DNA from: Psettodes erumei
Lineage: Eukaryota; Chordata; Actinopteri; Pleuronectiformes; Psettodidae
DNA: 64,000 nt
Direction: 5' to 3'
Assembly: GCA_016785225.1 (NCBI GenBank)
Contig: JAFBJZ010000863.1
Span: 1,220,001-1,284,000 of the forward strand
The translations under genes and the position numbers were made by a program. Numbering within the stretch: the stretch's first letter is position 1; each line of letters opens with the position of its first letter. This document shows positions 24,066 through 36,400 of the stretch, in pieces. Below the pieces are notes generated by a model. The model worked only from the letters and a program-made list of their open reading frames with translations, was not told the origin of the DNA and searched no databases.

Positions 24066-24492
24066 TTAGTAGTATTCCTCCTCCAGATTGGGCCGATAAG
24101 GATTTTCATAGTCATCTGGCAGGGGAGGAAGGGCGGGCCTCTCACCGTAATCTGCAGATAACAAATTAGCGCAGTCAACTTTATGGCATCCTGTAAATGT
24201 TTCTACACGCCAGTGAAAGACCACATTGTCCTCTCAGTTTATCTGCCATACCATCGATGATGCTAAAGTGCTGTTTGAGGAGGCCGGGGTCAAAGAGCAG
24301 CTCCAGTTTTGCCGTAATCTCATCAGCGCTGCTAGAAAAAAACCCCAAACAAACAACATGGCTTCTAACTGAACAGTGTTCATGCACAACACAAAAAGAG
24401 TAGTATATGTAGAGAAGAACCTACCTGCGCAGCACAGGTGCAGACAGACCTCCACCAATCACAAGGGAGACAACCATGAGGAGCGCTAACAT
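24066..24492 (-). CDS. Small secreted/membrane protein, candidate FREY1 (C11orf94) orthologue, 3 exons
   Basis: Exons on the minus strand are 24492-24425 (ATG; donor GTAGGT), 24331-24252 (acceptor TTTTCTAG; donor GTATGG) and 24151-24066 (acceptor ATCTGCAG; stop TAA). Phases agree across introns of 93 and 100 bp, giving 77 residues. Residues 1-18 form a signal-like or membrane segment (MLALLMVVSLVIGGGLSA). A linker (SADEITAKLELLFDPGLL) and an acidic Tyr/Pro tail (IDDYGERP, DDYENPYRP, EEEYY) follow. An in-frame TGA lies upstream of the ATG with no other ATG between. The gene sits tail to tail with mapk8ip1, where mammals have C11orf94/FREY1, an ER membrane regulator of IZUMO1-complex assembly in sperm. 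From memory, the human protein is about 98 residues with a similar DDYG motif and a Tyr-rich end. The gene structure is read directly from the sequence; the orthology is inference. Confidence 0.68.
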
Positions 24493-27400
24493 GTTAGCAG
24501 TGTTTGCTGACTGTGGCTGGTTGTTGACAGAAACCCTGCGACCAACTGTTCCATCAAATCAAAACAAACACAAGAGAAGATCTCTGACAGTCATTTCAGA
24601 GCAAGTGATTGGTGCTTTATAGTCAAGTGTAGTCCAAAGTGCCGTGAATTCATTAATTTGATATTTCATTTTAAAAAAAAAGCACAAGTGGCGGTTGCAG
24701 CCCTTTTGTTTCAGAGGGGCCAGTTTAATTAAATTCAGAAATTAAGTGCTGATTTTACATATACACTATGTGAAGTAAGTGAAGTAAAAAAGAGGGATGA
24801 GGTGTCATTTTGCCAACAAAAATAACTTCAGACTGGAAATGGGGTGATTCCTTATAAACTGTCATTTATCCTTTATTAGGGACATTTATCTGAAGCTGCA
24901 CTCTCAGTCTACTACAATAGTCCTATAATATTTTTTTCCATCTATGTCACTGTTGTTTCCAAAAAAAGTGTGAATCCTTTTTGTGTTCTGTAAATTTACA
25001 CCTTTGAAAACCATCTGCACGCAGGTAAGTCATCAGGAAAGTCTTTCAGTTTAGATTAAGTTAAATCTTTAAAGTCGACAGGTGCCGGTGAAAAAAAGCT
25101 TATCAGAGCATTTTACAAGGTAACAGAATTTTCCTGTTATTTTGCCTTGTGTTTGCTTTATTTCAACTTGGCCTTCTTATTCCACAGTGAATGCATTCAC
25201 CTTGAATGGAACATGCATAATGTATTTCGAGATAAAATATGGGAAATTTACACAAGTAGCTGCTTCACCTGATTCATCGCTGCTGCCTGGAGGAAATGGT
25301 GTCTGAAATGTCTGAGAAGAGCAGGTGTAAAACCTGTGAACAAATCAGAGCCACACAGAGGGAGAGGCAGACGACGGGAAACGTTTGACTGTATATGTTT
25401 GGGTTTTGTTTTTTCTGCTCTTATCGCTAAGACAGTCACAGCACAAATATCACAAAGATAGTAAGTCCCTTCGCAGGATGAATTCATGCAAGGCATTTCC
25501 AATAATCAGCCGGTGATAATCAGTAATGCGTATATGTACAACATTAATTACCACGTTGTACTTCCCCCATATTGTTCTTTTACCGAGGATTTAGCAGTTT
25601 GTTGCTGTCCCTTATTTGGCTGGTTAATCTGTACTTTTATAAATCCAGTTTCACTGTGACTTCTCTATCAGTTTTCACATCACTGTTGTGCAGTTGCTTG
25701 CACTGATAAAAACAGACAAAGGCAAGCCCTTGTCTTCCAACTTGAGTGTGTTTATCTTTTTTTTTTTTGAAGCCTCGGTAAAACTCCTCTACACTGTCTC
25801 AGCATGTCCAGAACCAGTCCGCCCAGCTCACCCGTTTGTGGCTTGGCATGAGCCGCACAGCAGCCGCCTGCGTCATTCAGCCGACCTCAGATCAGCTTGG
25901 ACCTGTCACACCGAAGGCAACGATGCATTATTCATCGACCGCCACCATCTGGCTCATCAGCGCACCCTGCCACCTTAGACCCTCATCCTGTCAAAAATAC
26001 CCAAGCAGGAAAAGGGCAGCGTATCATCAGACAGTCCCTGCGTTTGGTGCCGACAGCTGACAGTCCAAACGAAGAGGAACTTTAGGTGAGAGGGTCTGTT
26101 AATAGATACCTACAATTAAAAATATACAAATATCTGTTAATTTTCCCTTTATCTGAGAGGGTTATGAGGAGTTTACACCCAACACGTTCAAGTCACAGGG
26201 AGTGTTTAGTGAAGAAAAATGAAGAAAATGAAATACTCTTAAGTGCAGTTCAGCTGTTTACCACTTGAGGGAGCTAGTGTCAAGCCTATATTTTAATAAA
26301 CAACACCAGATCTTCAGCATGTGTACAGTATGTGTGCATATGTGTGCTTTTATGGTGTCATGATATAGGTTGTCCCACCAACTTAAAGGTCCCATATTGC
26401 AGAAAGTGACATTTACATGTATTTTTTTATATTATAGAACACGTCTAGGTCATTAATCCAACATAAATAAATCCAGCACATAAGAAATATATACACGCAC
26501 ATATATATATAGATATAACCTGCACAGATTCACCACTCAATTACCACTTGGAAAAACACCACATGGTGGCGCTCAATGCACACAAAGCAGTGGGTAATAG
26601 GCAAGTAGGCAAGGAGCATAACGTACTTCACTGACAATGAACAACAACAGAAGAGTGTAAGAAAAACAGCAACATCTCAACATACAATGTCCCCGCTAGT
26701 TATACGTAACTTAGCTGATGTCACAACACATTGCCCCAACATGTTCAGCTAACACAGCCCCGCTTGTTTAGCCACATCAGTGAACCAGCTGGCTGCAGAT
26801 AACAGGGTTTAGCATCTTTGATGAGTAATTTGAGCTTGTGATCGCATTGGACGAAGCACTGACTTTAAAAAAGAAAAAAATATTCACGACTGCAGCATGA
26901 GGAAACGTGTCGATCGCAGGAGGATTACCTCTGTGTTTACCTGGAGGTTCACCAGCTAGCTGAACCACACACGAGCAGGTGCGCTTTAGCATGCCGCGAA
27001 AAGCTTCTCTAACGCTTCAGCATTGTTGGGAACTAATTTTGTCGAAATCAACGAAATCATCTAATTCACATTAGACCGACTTTTTTCGCCCCACAAGTTT
27101 CCACGGTGGGGCTGCGCACACTAAATTGTGCATTACACACAAGTGTTTGGGCATGGTGGCTCTTCGGCAGCTGCGGTCTTAATTACAGAAACAAATGTGA
27201 ATCATGACTTTGTTTCACTCGACTGTGTCAAAGCAGAGTTCAAGACCAACAGCATGAATGCATTGTGCTGAAAATAGAAACAGTGGAGGGGACAGGCCGC
27301 ATGGGTTTGTTCACTGGGGATGAAAAGCTATTGTTTCAACTGGAATTTCAGCTTTTCCATTCAAGATGAAAACGCTTTACTTTGTAAGAAGGGAACTATT

Positions 27401-28619
27401 GTACTTTTTTACTCCACTCTTGGCTGGAGCGATTTAGCAGATTCAGATTCCAGATTAATGGTGCTTACTTCACCTGGCCGCTTTGACCAAGGATGGTGAT
27501 CCACCACGTGGGGTGCCAGAAGTCCACGTCCCCCATCAATCCAGATCAGATTGTCAAACTACTAAATTAAAAATTACAATACCGTATGAAGAGGTGGTGC
27601 GTAATCCCATGTGCGGTCAGTTTGGGAACATTTTGTGTTCCATAACCACTTCATGTCACTTTTGAGAGCTCCTTCCCTAATCCCACACAATTTTGGTAGC
27701 ATATCATAACTGTGATCTCCATTATAGCAAAATTACTTTATTGTTTCTGCAGGATATTAGTGTCGTTTTCAGCAATATAGTGGATTTCATGTGGACAGGT
27801 TCGAGATTTTATCAAAGAACCAAATATTTCCTACAGCAGCTGTTCATTTTTTTCCCCACTAATGATTAAACCAGGAGAGTTTGGTGTCCATCCAAGGCTT
27901 GGAAGTGCTGGAGAACTGTCCGTCACCTAAAGTAGTCTGTGCAGAAAATGAATGGGATTTTTCACCTCCCGAATCCTGGGCGGCCCAAACAGCTCTTCCC
28001 ACTTGGTTACTCTATAGTGTTTTGGCAGATGGAAAAGCTGTAGACAAATCAAGCGCAGTTATGAAAACACTTACATTTTAACTACTGAGGGGGAAAAAAA
28101 ACAAGAGCTTTGCTTTAAGCAGCCAGTGTGTGCTGCGTCAAGTACATGACAAGCAGACTGAGTAATCACAGCTAAATACAGTGACTTCAGCTGCTGGTAT
28201 GAGAATTATAGCGAGAGCGGGAGGGCGGATCCTGAAGAATCCATGGATCAGAGAGCTGACAGCATTTTCTTGTAAATTCTTCCAACGGCACCAGCACAAT
28301 AAATCCTCAGCTTAATTCCTTTGTGATGGCTGTGTATGTGTGTGTTTGTGTGCGTCAGAGAGAGACAGACAGTTCAAACGGGGGAATGGCAGACGCTGAA
28401 CTGTTCCACAGGTGGCTTTTTAAAGCAACGTGCAGCGTTAAGACGTATTTGTGCACAGGCCTGTGTGGCACAAATTATATGTTCCTGTCCAACTGTTTCA
28501 AATTTATTAATTTTATTATTTAATTATCATTATTTAAGTGAACCAGGAAAGGCCATGTCTTTAGGCCAAGTGAAAGCATGTCCCCTAACTAAGGTGGAAA
28601 TACAGACTTAATATTAACA
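24493..28619. other. Non-coding interval upstream of the FREY1-like gene
   Basis: No exon recognised. It contains a possible conserved block at about 25800-26080 and an interspersed repeat at about 26385-26600. PEX16 exons, expected here by human synteny, were not recognised on either strand. Confidence 0.5.
26385..26600 (+). repeat. Teleost interspersed repeat (AAAGGTCCCATATTG type)
   Basis: Begins AAAGGTCCCATATTGCAGAA, continues with AGTGACATTTACATGT and TTATTATAGAACACGTCTAG-like text, and ends near ACATGGTGGCGCTCAATG. This is the opening of a repeat seen widely in fish introns and intergenic DNA. The copy is degenerate and its right boundary is uncertain. Confidence 0.5.
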
Positions 28620-29165
28620 TATTAGGTGTCTCTTCCAGGGGATGTTGCCAATTAGTTCATTAGGTTGAACCAACTGGCCAAGGGGGAGGGGAGGGGAGGG
28701 GGGTAAATAGAGGGTTATTTTGTGTTGAGCTTGGATTTTTTTCCCTCAATTCATCATGTTTTTGATTTAATCTGGATTAAGCAAGACACATTTTTGTTTT
28801 GTGATGGGACAGATTGGTGAAAGCAAGACTGGTAAAATTGGAAGAGTGCCTATGTGCCCATCGCTGTTGGTAGGCCCCCGAGCTATATAAGCCAGGTGGG
28901 AGACCGGCATTAAGATCAGAGTGAGGGTGTCAGGTTGTGTGTCTGCTGCTGCAAAGTTGTGGGTCTGCATTTTTTTTCTTGTTCGTCAGCCTTCCACGCT
29001 GGGTGGAATCCTTGCAAAAAAGAAAGAAAAGTAAACCAACCTTCTTTTTGTTGCTACCCCTTCCTCCAAAAAATCTCAGTCCTGCTGTTTTTTTTCTGCC
29101 TTTTTCTGTTTGTAAGGGTTCACCACCTCCAAATCCTTACAAGCCACAACAGTTTAAACCCACAG
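28620..29165 (+). mobile_element. Possible solo LTR or LTR-like promoter remnant
   Basis: A TATA box (CTATATAAGCC, 28884-28890 core) lies downstream of a G-rich upstream region. About 30-40 bases on comes a stretch like a transcript leader, followed by T-rich and A-rich processing-like sequence. The arrangement resembles U3-R-U5. I could not fix TG...CA ends or a target-site duplication, so a cellular promoter remains possible. Confidence 0.3.
28682..28703 (+). other. G-quadruplex-type motif
   Basis: Four G runs of 5, 4, 4 and 6 separated by single A residues. It sits about 180 bp before a TATA box at 28884. Confidence 0.6.
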
Positions 29166-30951
29166 TAAAGATCCAAGCCAAGAAAAAGACAAAATGTCAA
29201 ATGCACAGTGTCGGACCAAATATTTTGGCCTCACAATCATTTTGTTTGCCAAGAAGTCATTCACTAACAAAGAAATATACATTTTACACAGAGATACACA
29301 CAAATTGGAGCACATACCTCAACATTTAGATATTGTATGGGTACAAAAGTGGTTTTATAAGCAAAAAAATATATACTCCTACGTTTTCTTCTGTAGCTGG
29401 TAAATGCAAAAACTAAAAACTAAGAACTTTTACCTACCACAATACAAAACCCCTTACATCTCGCCTCCCAGCCTTTACAGGGTCTCCAGCAGCAGGAAAA
29501 AACAGCCACCTGATGGAAAGGTTACTCACAGGTTAAAAAAAACCTCCTGTCACCTGTTTGTTTAAGCAGTGCAGTGATCAAACTGCTCCACTGAACTGTT
29601 GAATGGCGTGATCTGTTCTTACCCAGAGAGGCTGTTAATTTCTTCAGCACGCCGTGTTTTTGGAAGCAGCGGTCTCAGGTTTGGGACGCACTGACATCAT
29701 TTCCCCCTCGTGTTTTAGCAGAGGTGACATCCGCGTCCAAAACCCAGCTACGAAAATACGGGGAGGCAAACTGGAATTACACAAGCTGCTGGCGCACAAA
29801 CATGGGGTGAAGGTGAAGTCAGTGTATGTACACCTGCGCTGCGTGCGTGTCTGGTAGTTTGGCACAAAAAAAAAAAAAGCTGTTCTCTTGCTCAAACAAA
29901 GAAGCAAACATAGATGAAGGTTTTAAGGTACTGCAGGCTTTTTGCTTTCCCAAGGCTGTAAGAGAGTGAGTGGAATGGGTTGGGCCAGGGAATCAGGATG
30001 AAACTTTAGGTGATCGCACAGGGTCAGCATCATTTGTGCAGCATTTCCATTTGTGACTATATTTTTTGCAAAACTGATATTTCCCTTCGTGACAAAGATA
30101 AAGACATCACGTTGTACGTTATCATGCTAACACGTGTCTAAACATCAGCTATATCACTGCAGGGATCAGGCCGCTGTATGTAATTTATCCAGAAAAACTA
30201 ACAAATACTCCAAAAACTACTGACAAAAGGAATGACCTCCATTATTCTGTTCTCTTTGAACACTGAAATACACAAAAATGATAATGTCCAAGGCTTTTGA
30301 GAGGCCTAAAGTAACCTTATAAAACTAATCTAAAAAGAAATTCCTGTGGATCATCGTCATTTGTTTTTTTAATTTAAATTCTCATAAGACACAAGAATAA
30401 ACGAGTCCAGCTTTGTTTGGTGACATGAAGGGCAAGAGGTTGGAAGTTCAGAGGTTTTATCCCCCCAACCCTCAAGTCTCACACCGATCTCTGACTTTAC
30501 TGAACACTGCGTTCACAGGAGCCCTAAACACAATGGACACCCCCCCCTCCACACCACCACCTTTGCATACCCCTGTGAAGATGTACGTCAAGGCTGTAAC
30601 ATCATCCTCCACAGTATCACTTTGACTCTGCACGGGTCACATTCCTTTGTGATGGTGGAGGACATGTGAATGGATTAACCCATGTGAGAGAGAGGGGAAG
30701 GAGGTTAAAAGAAGAAGAAGAAGAACGAGGAGAAGAAATGCAGAGAAAAATGCAAAAAAAAAGAAGAAGAAGAAAGAAAAGACAAGAAAGAGGCAAAACA
30801 GAGTTATGAGAATGAAGTGCAGGGACACAGTGCACCATCTGGCATGGCTCATCCTTCCCATCATACACATTCCTGTCTGACACGCTCACAAAGCGCCATT
30901 GTACTGAACTGGATCTGACTCATATCCTCACTGCTACCTAGGCTATAAGCT

Positions 30952-30954
<3 letters not shown>

Positions 30955-30993
<39 letters not shown>
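30955..30993 (+). repeat. (CA)n microsatellite
   Basis: A perfect CA tract of about 38 bp. Confidence 0.95.
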
Positions 30994-30998
<5 letters not shown>

Positions 30999-31112
30999 GC
31001 CTTGAGCCACCTCCATTGTGCAGAGTTATGGGCTGACAGTTTTAATAGGCTACCACCTGTAAATGATTCTCTACTGTACAGAGAAGAGGTGTGAACTTCA
31101 AAAGATAAGGAG

Positions 31113-31170
31113 AGGTGGAGGAGGTGGAGGAGGAGGAGGAGGAGGAGGAGGAGGAGGAGGAGGAGGAGGA
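31113..31170 (+). repeat. (GGA)n / GGTGGA triplet tract
   Basis: About 58 bp of GGTGGAGGA passing into pure GGA units. The purine strand is G-rich and may form triplex or G-quadruplex structures. Confidence 0.9.
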
Positions 31171-32399
31171 TGAGCTTTGATATAGTGTTGCTATAATGTC
31201 ATGTGGCCTATGGTCGAAGGGGATACAAGGTGCACTGAGCCCAGTGTGTGTGTTTGTGTGTGCGTGTGTGTGTGTGTGCTTGCTGCCCTTTCTCCACTCA
31301 CCTGCTCTTCGTACCTGTCAGTCCACATCAGCCATATCAGTATCAGCGGTGGAAGAAGCACTTTTTTTATATCTTCCAAATAAATTATACTCAATAACTT
31401 CATGCATTCAAATAAAAAATGTGTAACTTGTGTAATTTGTGCAAGGTGTTAGAGTAAAGGTGATATATAGGATAAGAGTTACTTCTTATTTTGTGCATTG
31501 TCACTGTATTGTCAAAGAATTTCCCCTCAAATTCCTTTTCAAACGTGGGTCTCTCTGGAGATATATGATATAATGAAGAGGACATGGATCAGTGCCGCTG
31601 TAACCACTGGACAACAAACATACATCATTTTTAGTGATCAGTTCCCACTTCATCATAACCTTGAGCCACTTAATACAGAGGATGAATACAAATGAGGCAG
31701 CAACTCACTGAGCAATTTTCAAGTATTAAACTGTGGTTTACTAAAATATATTAAATTTGGATTTATCCTGTGAAACAAAAAAATATGGATCTTAACTCCC
31801 GGGGAGGTCACGCTGCACTAAATATTTAAATCAATAAGACAAAATGTTTCTGTATTGTTACTTCTCCAGCATCATCAAAATTTGTTTTTTTTTTATCTTT
31901 GGAAAACTTTGATCCTTGATTCGGTTTAAAGGTTTCCAGGTTTGACCACACTTTTTCACACAGACTGAACTGAATGGGCTTTCATGGGGTTCTTTCCATG
32001 AAAAACTAAATTGAAACTGATATTTAAAAAGTTATCCAAGGAGCTGAATTACTCGCACCGACAATATAACTGCCAACTTTAACAAGTCAAATGTGCATTA
32101 TCCTCCTGTTCGTCATATAAGCTCAAATTCAAAGCGAAGGGTTATATACAGGTTATTTCCTCTTCATCCCTCAACTGCAACAGCAAGCATTTGCTCCAGA
32201 GTTAGAAGGAGAAGGTTGTTGTTTTTTTTTTTCATTTGGAGAACTACACCCACAGAGTCGAACGTCCCCGGGGCAGAGGTGTATCTCCGCGAAATGGGAC
32301 GAAAGAGAAAAATCCCCAAATTCCCCCTGTGAATGGTACTGGGTAATTAATCTCCAGCAGGGGTTTGCCCTTCTGTCTGACACATGAGTGACACGCAGG

Positions 32400-32402
<3 letters not shown>

Positions 32403-32480
<78 letters not shown>

Positions 32481-32497
32481 TGTGAGTGTGTGTGTGA
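32403..32497 (+). repeat. (GT)n microsatellite, about 95 bp
   Basis: A near-perfect GT tract with an A interruption near its 3' end, followed by GA-rich sequence. Confidence 0.95.
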
Positions 32498-33424
32498 GAG
32501 ACAGAGAAAGAGAGAGTGAGAGGTGTTTCATTGCCTCTCCCCCAGGCCTGTGATGTCTCCATCACAGCCTCTCCTTCTACTTTTGATGTTTTGTTTTTTT
32601 CCTCCCTTCTTCCTCTTTTCTCTCGGCTGCACTCACTCTCCTATTCTTCTTCTTCTTCCTCTTTACCTCTTCAGTCTTCCCCCATTGTAAAGCGGTACAT
32701 ACAGTATATACAGTATATACAGTACATGCAGTGCTCAGGGGGCTGCAGGATTTCTTCTTTTGTTTTTCTCTTAAAGTGAGATGCTCCTTCAGTGGTTGTC
32801 ATTGGACTTTAAATATTTTCATGTAAGCTGCAACTCGTGGAGACTGACCCTGTAGTTCCTCACAACTCTGCTGAGCTTTATTTTTAGCATCTTTCAGCAC
32901 TTTGTTTTGGTTTTTGGGTTAAAAACTTGGTTCAGTCTCAGCGTTCACAGCAGTGACGCTTCCAGCAGCTACAGGCAGGTGTTTTCAGTTAAAATGGACC
33001 CCACCCTATGCTACTCGTCCAGCACCAACCAGCAGACACACACAGTTAGGGCTTAGCTAAAGAGCTAGTTGCTCCACATCTGCCTGCTGTTTGCTTATAC
33101 TGTATGTTTTCTTTACATCAGCATGATGTTTACGGTTTGTGCGGGGCCCCAAAAATCCATTCATGCAGGTTTAATAACTCTAATTCATTCATGATGAGTG
33201 TAAGGAGGTAAAAAAAGAGCCGCAGAGTCAGCTTTACTTTTCCAGTGCTGAACCCACATTGTGAATCTGGTACACCGGTGTTATTGACATTCCAGTGCTC
33301 TTAATTCTGGCTGGTGGGGGATTTAACGAAGATATACTAGAACTTCCTTTTGAGCATGTGCAAATACAAACTTCAAGGCAGCAAAGTCGCCGCAGAGCCC
33401 TTAGACAAACAGGTGATCCAGCTG

Positions 33425-33462
33425 CACCACCCAGGGCCGGACTGGGATAATAAATCCAGGCC
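33425..33462 (+). repeat. Fragment of a fish interspersed repeat
   Basis: The text GGGCCGGACTGGGATAATAA followed by ATCCAGGCCGGGAAT resembles the core of a repeat common in teleost DNA. It is short and degenerate. Confidence 0.4.
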
Positions 33463-36400
33463 GGGAATCGAGCATCACCTCAGGCAAAGCTCTGAATATT
33501 CACAACAGAACATGTTGAACATGTGTACAGTAGAGTTCAGCGACTTCTTCTTCAGAGATCAAATCAAAACTGATTCCAGCGCTGATGCATTGACTGAAAA
33601 AACTGCATATTTTTCTTAGCCGTAATTATCATCGCACTGCACTTATCGTCTGTAAACAAATTTTATTTGCCATAATTTTGCTCCTTTAAATAAAATCTTA
33701 CGGGGATCTACCTATGGGCCCGTAACTTGAGAAGCAGCTATTTGTGTGTAGCAATAAGTGTGTGTTGGTGCTGCAGAGGAGGAAGGTGACACATTAATGA
33801 CAACCACGCTCATGTAAAGCTCCACGCGGTATTTATAGAGTCAGCTGGGCTTCAGAAGGGCCGCTGTCGGAAAGTCCGCAAACCACCGCCAGTCATGACA
33901 CACGTACACGGACGTACACGCACACCCACGTCCGCAAAATATAACAAAAGAAACACCCTGTGGCAACCAAGTTTTATTCCTCAGCAATACACAACAAAGG
34001 CTCTCCCCTGATCTTCTGCAGGTGTTGTGTCCAGATGCAGAAACATACATACAGTATCAAAAAGGCTTTTATTTTCACCCCTTTATGACCTTCTATCCTG
34101 AAAGTTCATAGATATTCTCCTGTATGGTGTCTCCAGCTGTGGCATAATTCTTAACCTAACCTTAAAACTATTCCTACCTGTGTGTCATTTAAGCCTAATC
34201 CACAGGATCTGGATACATTTGGCCTAATGTGCATAAATACTGGTCCCAGCTGGAATGTGAGTATGTCCGCACTTCATTTGACAACATTCAGATTAAATGA
34301 TTCAACTTTAGATTATGGTGTTGATCTTGGAGAAATACATCTGGACTGTAGGGCTACTGTTTTCCTGATTACTTTTCTTTTACTTTTTTTTGCCTACTTT
34401 TTTCATTGAACCTAATACTCTGTTCTTTTACCTTTTTGAACGGTTTTTCATATTTTTTCCTGTTCGTACAACACAGAGTTGCAAAGAAACAAACTAGTCC
34501 ACATCATATTAGTCCACAGTGTATGTTAGTATATAGGATCAGACACGGTGTGTGACCGGTGCTGTGTAACTGAATGTCTTTGACCTGACAGTGACCTCAC
34601 TTGTGACTTCAGACTTTCTCCACCATGAGCTACATCTGTGTTTACAGAGCTGCCGGGGAAACTGCGCACACAAATACACATAGCATCCGCGCTGACACAT
34701 CTGTATCTGTATACATTACAGTAAAGAAGGAGGGAAAGTGTAAAACAGTTTAAAAAACTGCCCCTCGTCGCCTCTCATCTCCCATCAAGCGTTCTCTGTC
34801 TTTCTCTCTGGAAATAAGATGAGCTTTCACTATTCATTTTCACGTGTTTGTACAATATATAGACACAGTATGTCAGAGGTCAGTGTGCGGAGCCTCAGGT
34901 CATCAGTGTTGCACCACAGGTGTTTGACAGCTGACATTTGGGTTTCAAAAATGTTGACCTTTTTATAGCGCCCTTGTATTATTCTTGCAAACAGGGTTGC
35001 TGGACGCGAGATTAACGTCAGCTTTTCCAAGGCGAGCAGTGGATTGATGCACTTTAAAAATGAAAGCATAATGTTGACATTTTTACAGTCTGAGCAGCTT
35101 CTCACACTGCATGTTTAATAATGTGTAAAAACTGGGCCAAGCACATGTAACAGAGGTAACAGCCATTGGTGTTGAGGAACCAACTTATTCACTATTTCAA
35201 CAGAGTTTTTTTTTTATTATTTTCTTTAGTTTGTCATTTTTTACCTCCACATTTTTGGTTTTCTTTTAGGGGGGTGTGTTAAAAATTACTTCCCAAAATG
35301 TTAAATTAAAGAAACATAACAGTTCCACATCTTGATATGAGTTCCTTTTTGTCAGCACTGACACCTCCTCAGGGGGATAAAGGATTCTGCCACTGTGGGG
35401 GGTCCCCATAATTGGCGCAGCCCGATGGATGGCGGGTGGAAGGGGATTGTGGGTGGTGGTGTGTGTGTCTGTGTGTGTGTGTGTGTTTTAGGGAGCGGTT
35501 GCTGGCCCAATCTGTGGAACAAGATCCACCACAAAAATCTGTAAATTGTTAAAAATCGCACAACACGCTGCGAACACGCACTACAGAGGCATCGCACTGT
35601 ATCACAGTCGATGACAGGCCTTGTCTTTGTGAAAAAGGGTTTTTGTGTGTGTGTGTGTGTGTGTGTTTCTCTCACAAGCTGTTGTTTGAGAGAAATCACT
35701 TTCATCTCTGCTCTTATCTCTTTCACTTTTTCATTTCTACACCCAGCCATGACAAACTAAAAACAAACAAATAATCGGGCACTCACCTTTAAATGTCTGC
35801 AGAACTTTTAACTTCCTGTTTACCATATCTCCGTCTGTCGTTCCACCACAAATCTGTCTTTTCCCTCCATTTCTTTTTCTTGGGATTCAGGAAGTGTCCT
35901 CGCACAGTGTGTCAGTCATCCAATATGTGCTCTGCTCGAACTGTCAGCAAAATAAAATCTGCATGCGGTGCAAAAACTTTGTTGTTGAATAAACAACAAC
36001 TGCCCACCTCTTCCTGCGTTAGCTGAAGTTTTGGAAAGTGGAAAGTGCACATAGAAGTAGGGGTGTGTCGCCATGAGTGGTACATTTGATTTTTAATAGA
36101 AAACTATCGATTGCAGCAGCTTTAACTTTTCCTTTAGCTGCAAAGCATTCTGGAGCTTTGAGTTCTGAAGGTGTGAAAATTCACTGCTTTCGTCTTCTCG
36201 GATAGATTTCTTCCTGAACCCGTTGGTTGTTGTCAAGACGAATATCTACGACAACAGACACAACAGTACGGTCAATAAACGCTGGAAGACATGGAACACG
36301 CTTTGGGCATTTAGCACACGCACTCGGGCTGCATAAACTGTAACGCTACACCCAGGGAAATGGGTTTCATGGTACGCTGCTGACAACTTAGGCTCCGCCA

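Larger units (their letters stand above)
29166..36300. other. Non-coding interval
   Basis: No gene supported. It holds GAA/GAG tracts at 30709-30780 and 31113-31170, (CA)n at 30955-30993, a GT tract at 31245-31280, a long GT tract at 32403-32497, short GT tracts at 35461-35487 and 35644-35667, and a short repeat fragment at about 33425-33462 (GGGCCGGACTGGGATAATAA). Confidence 0.5.

Noticed and set aside
24234..24458. An uninterrupted 74-codon minus-strand frame across the small gene
   Set aside because: It ignores the splice sites. The spliced model gives a signal-like N-terminus and conserved-looking tail, while this frame gives neither.
32244..32565. Open frames of alternating Thr-His or Cys-Val over GT/CA tracts (also at 11573, 14464, 37832, 61745)
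   Set aside because: They are translations of dinucleotide repeats with no other coding signal.
24493..36300. PEX16 exons expected from human gene order
   Set aside because: No stretch on either strand reads like PEX16; synteny alone is not evidence.
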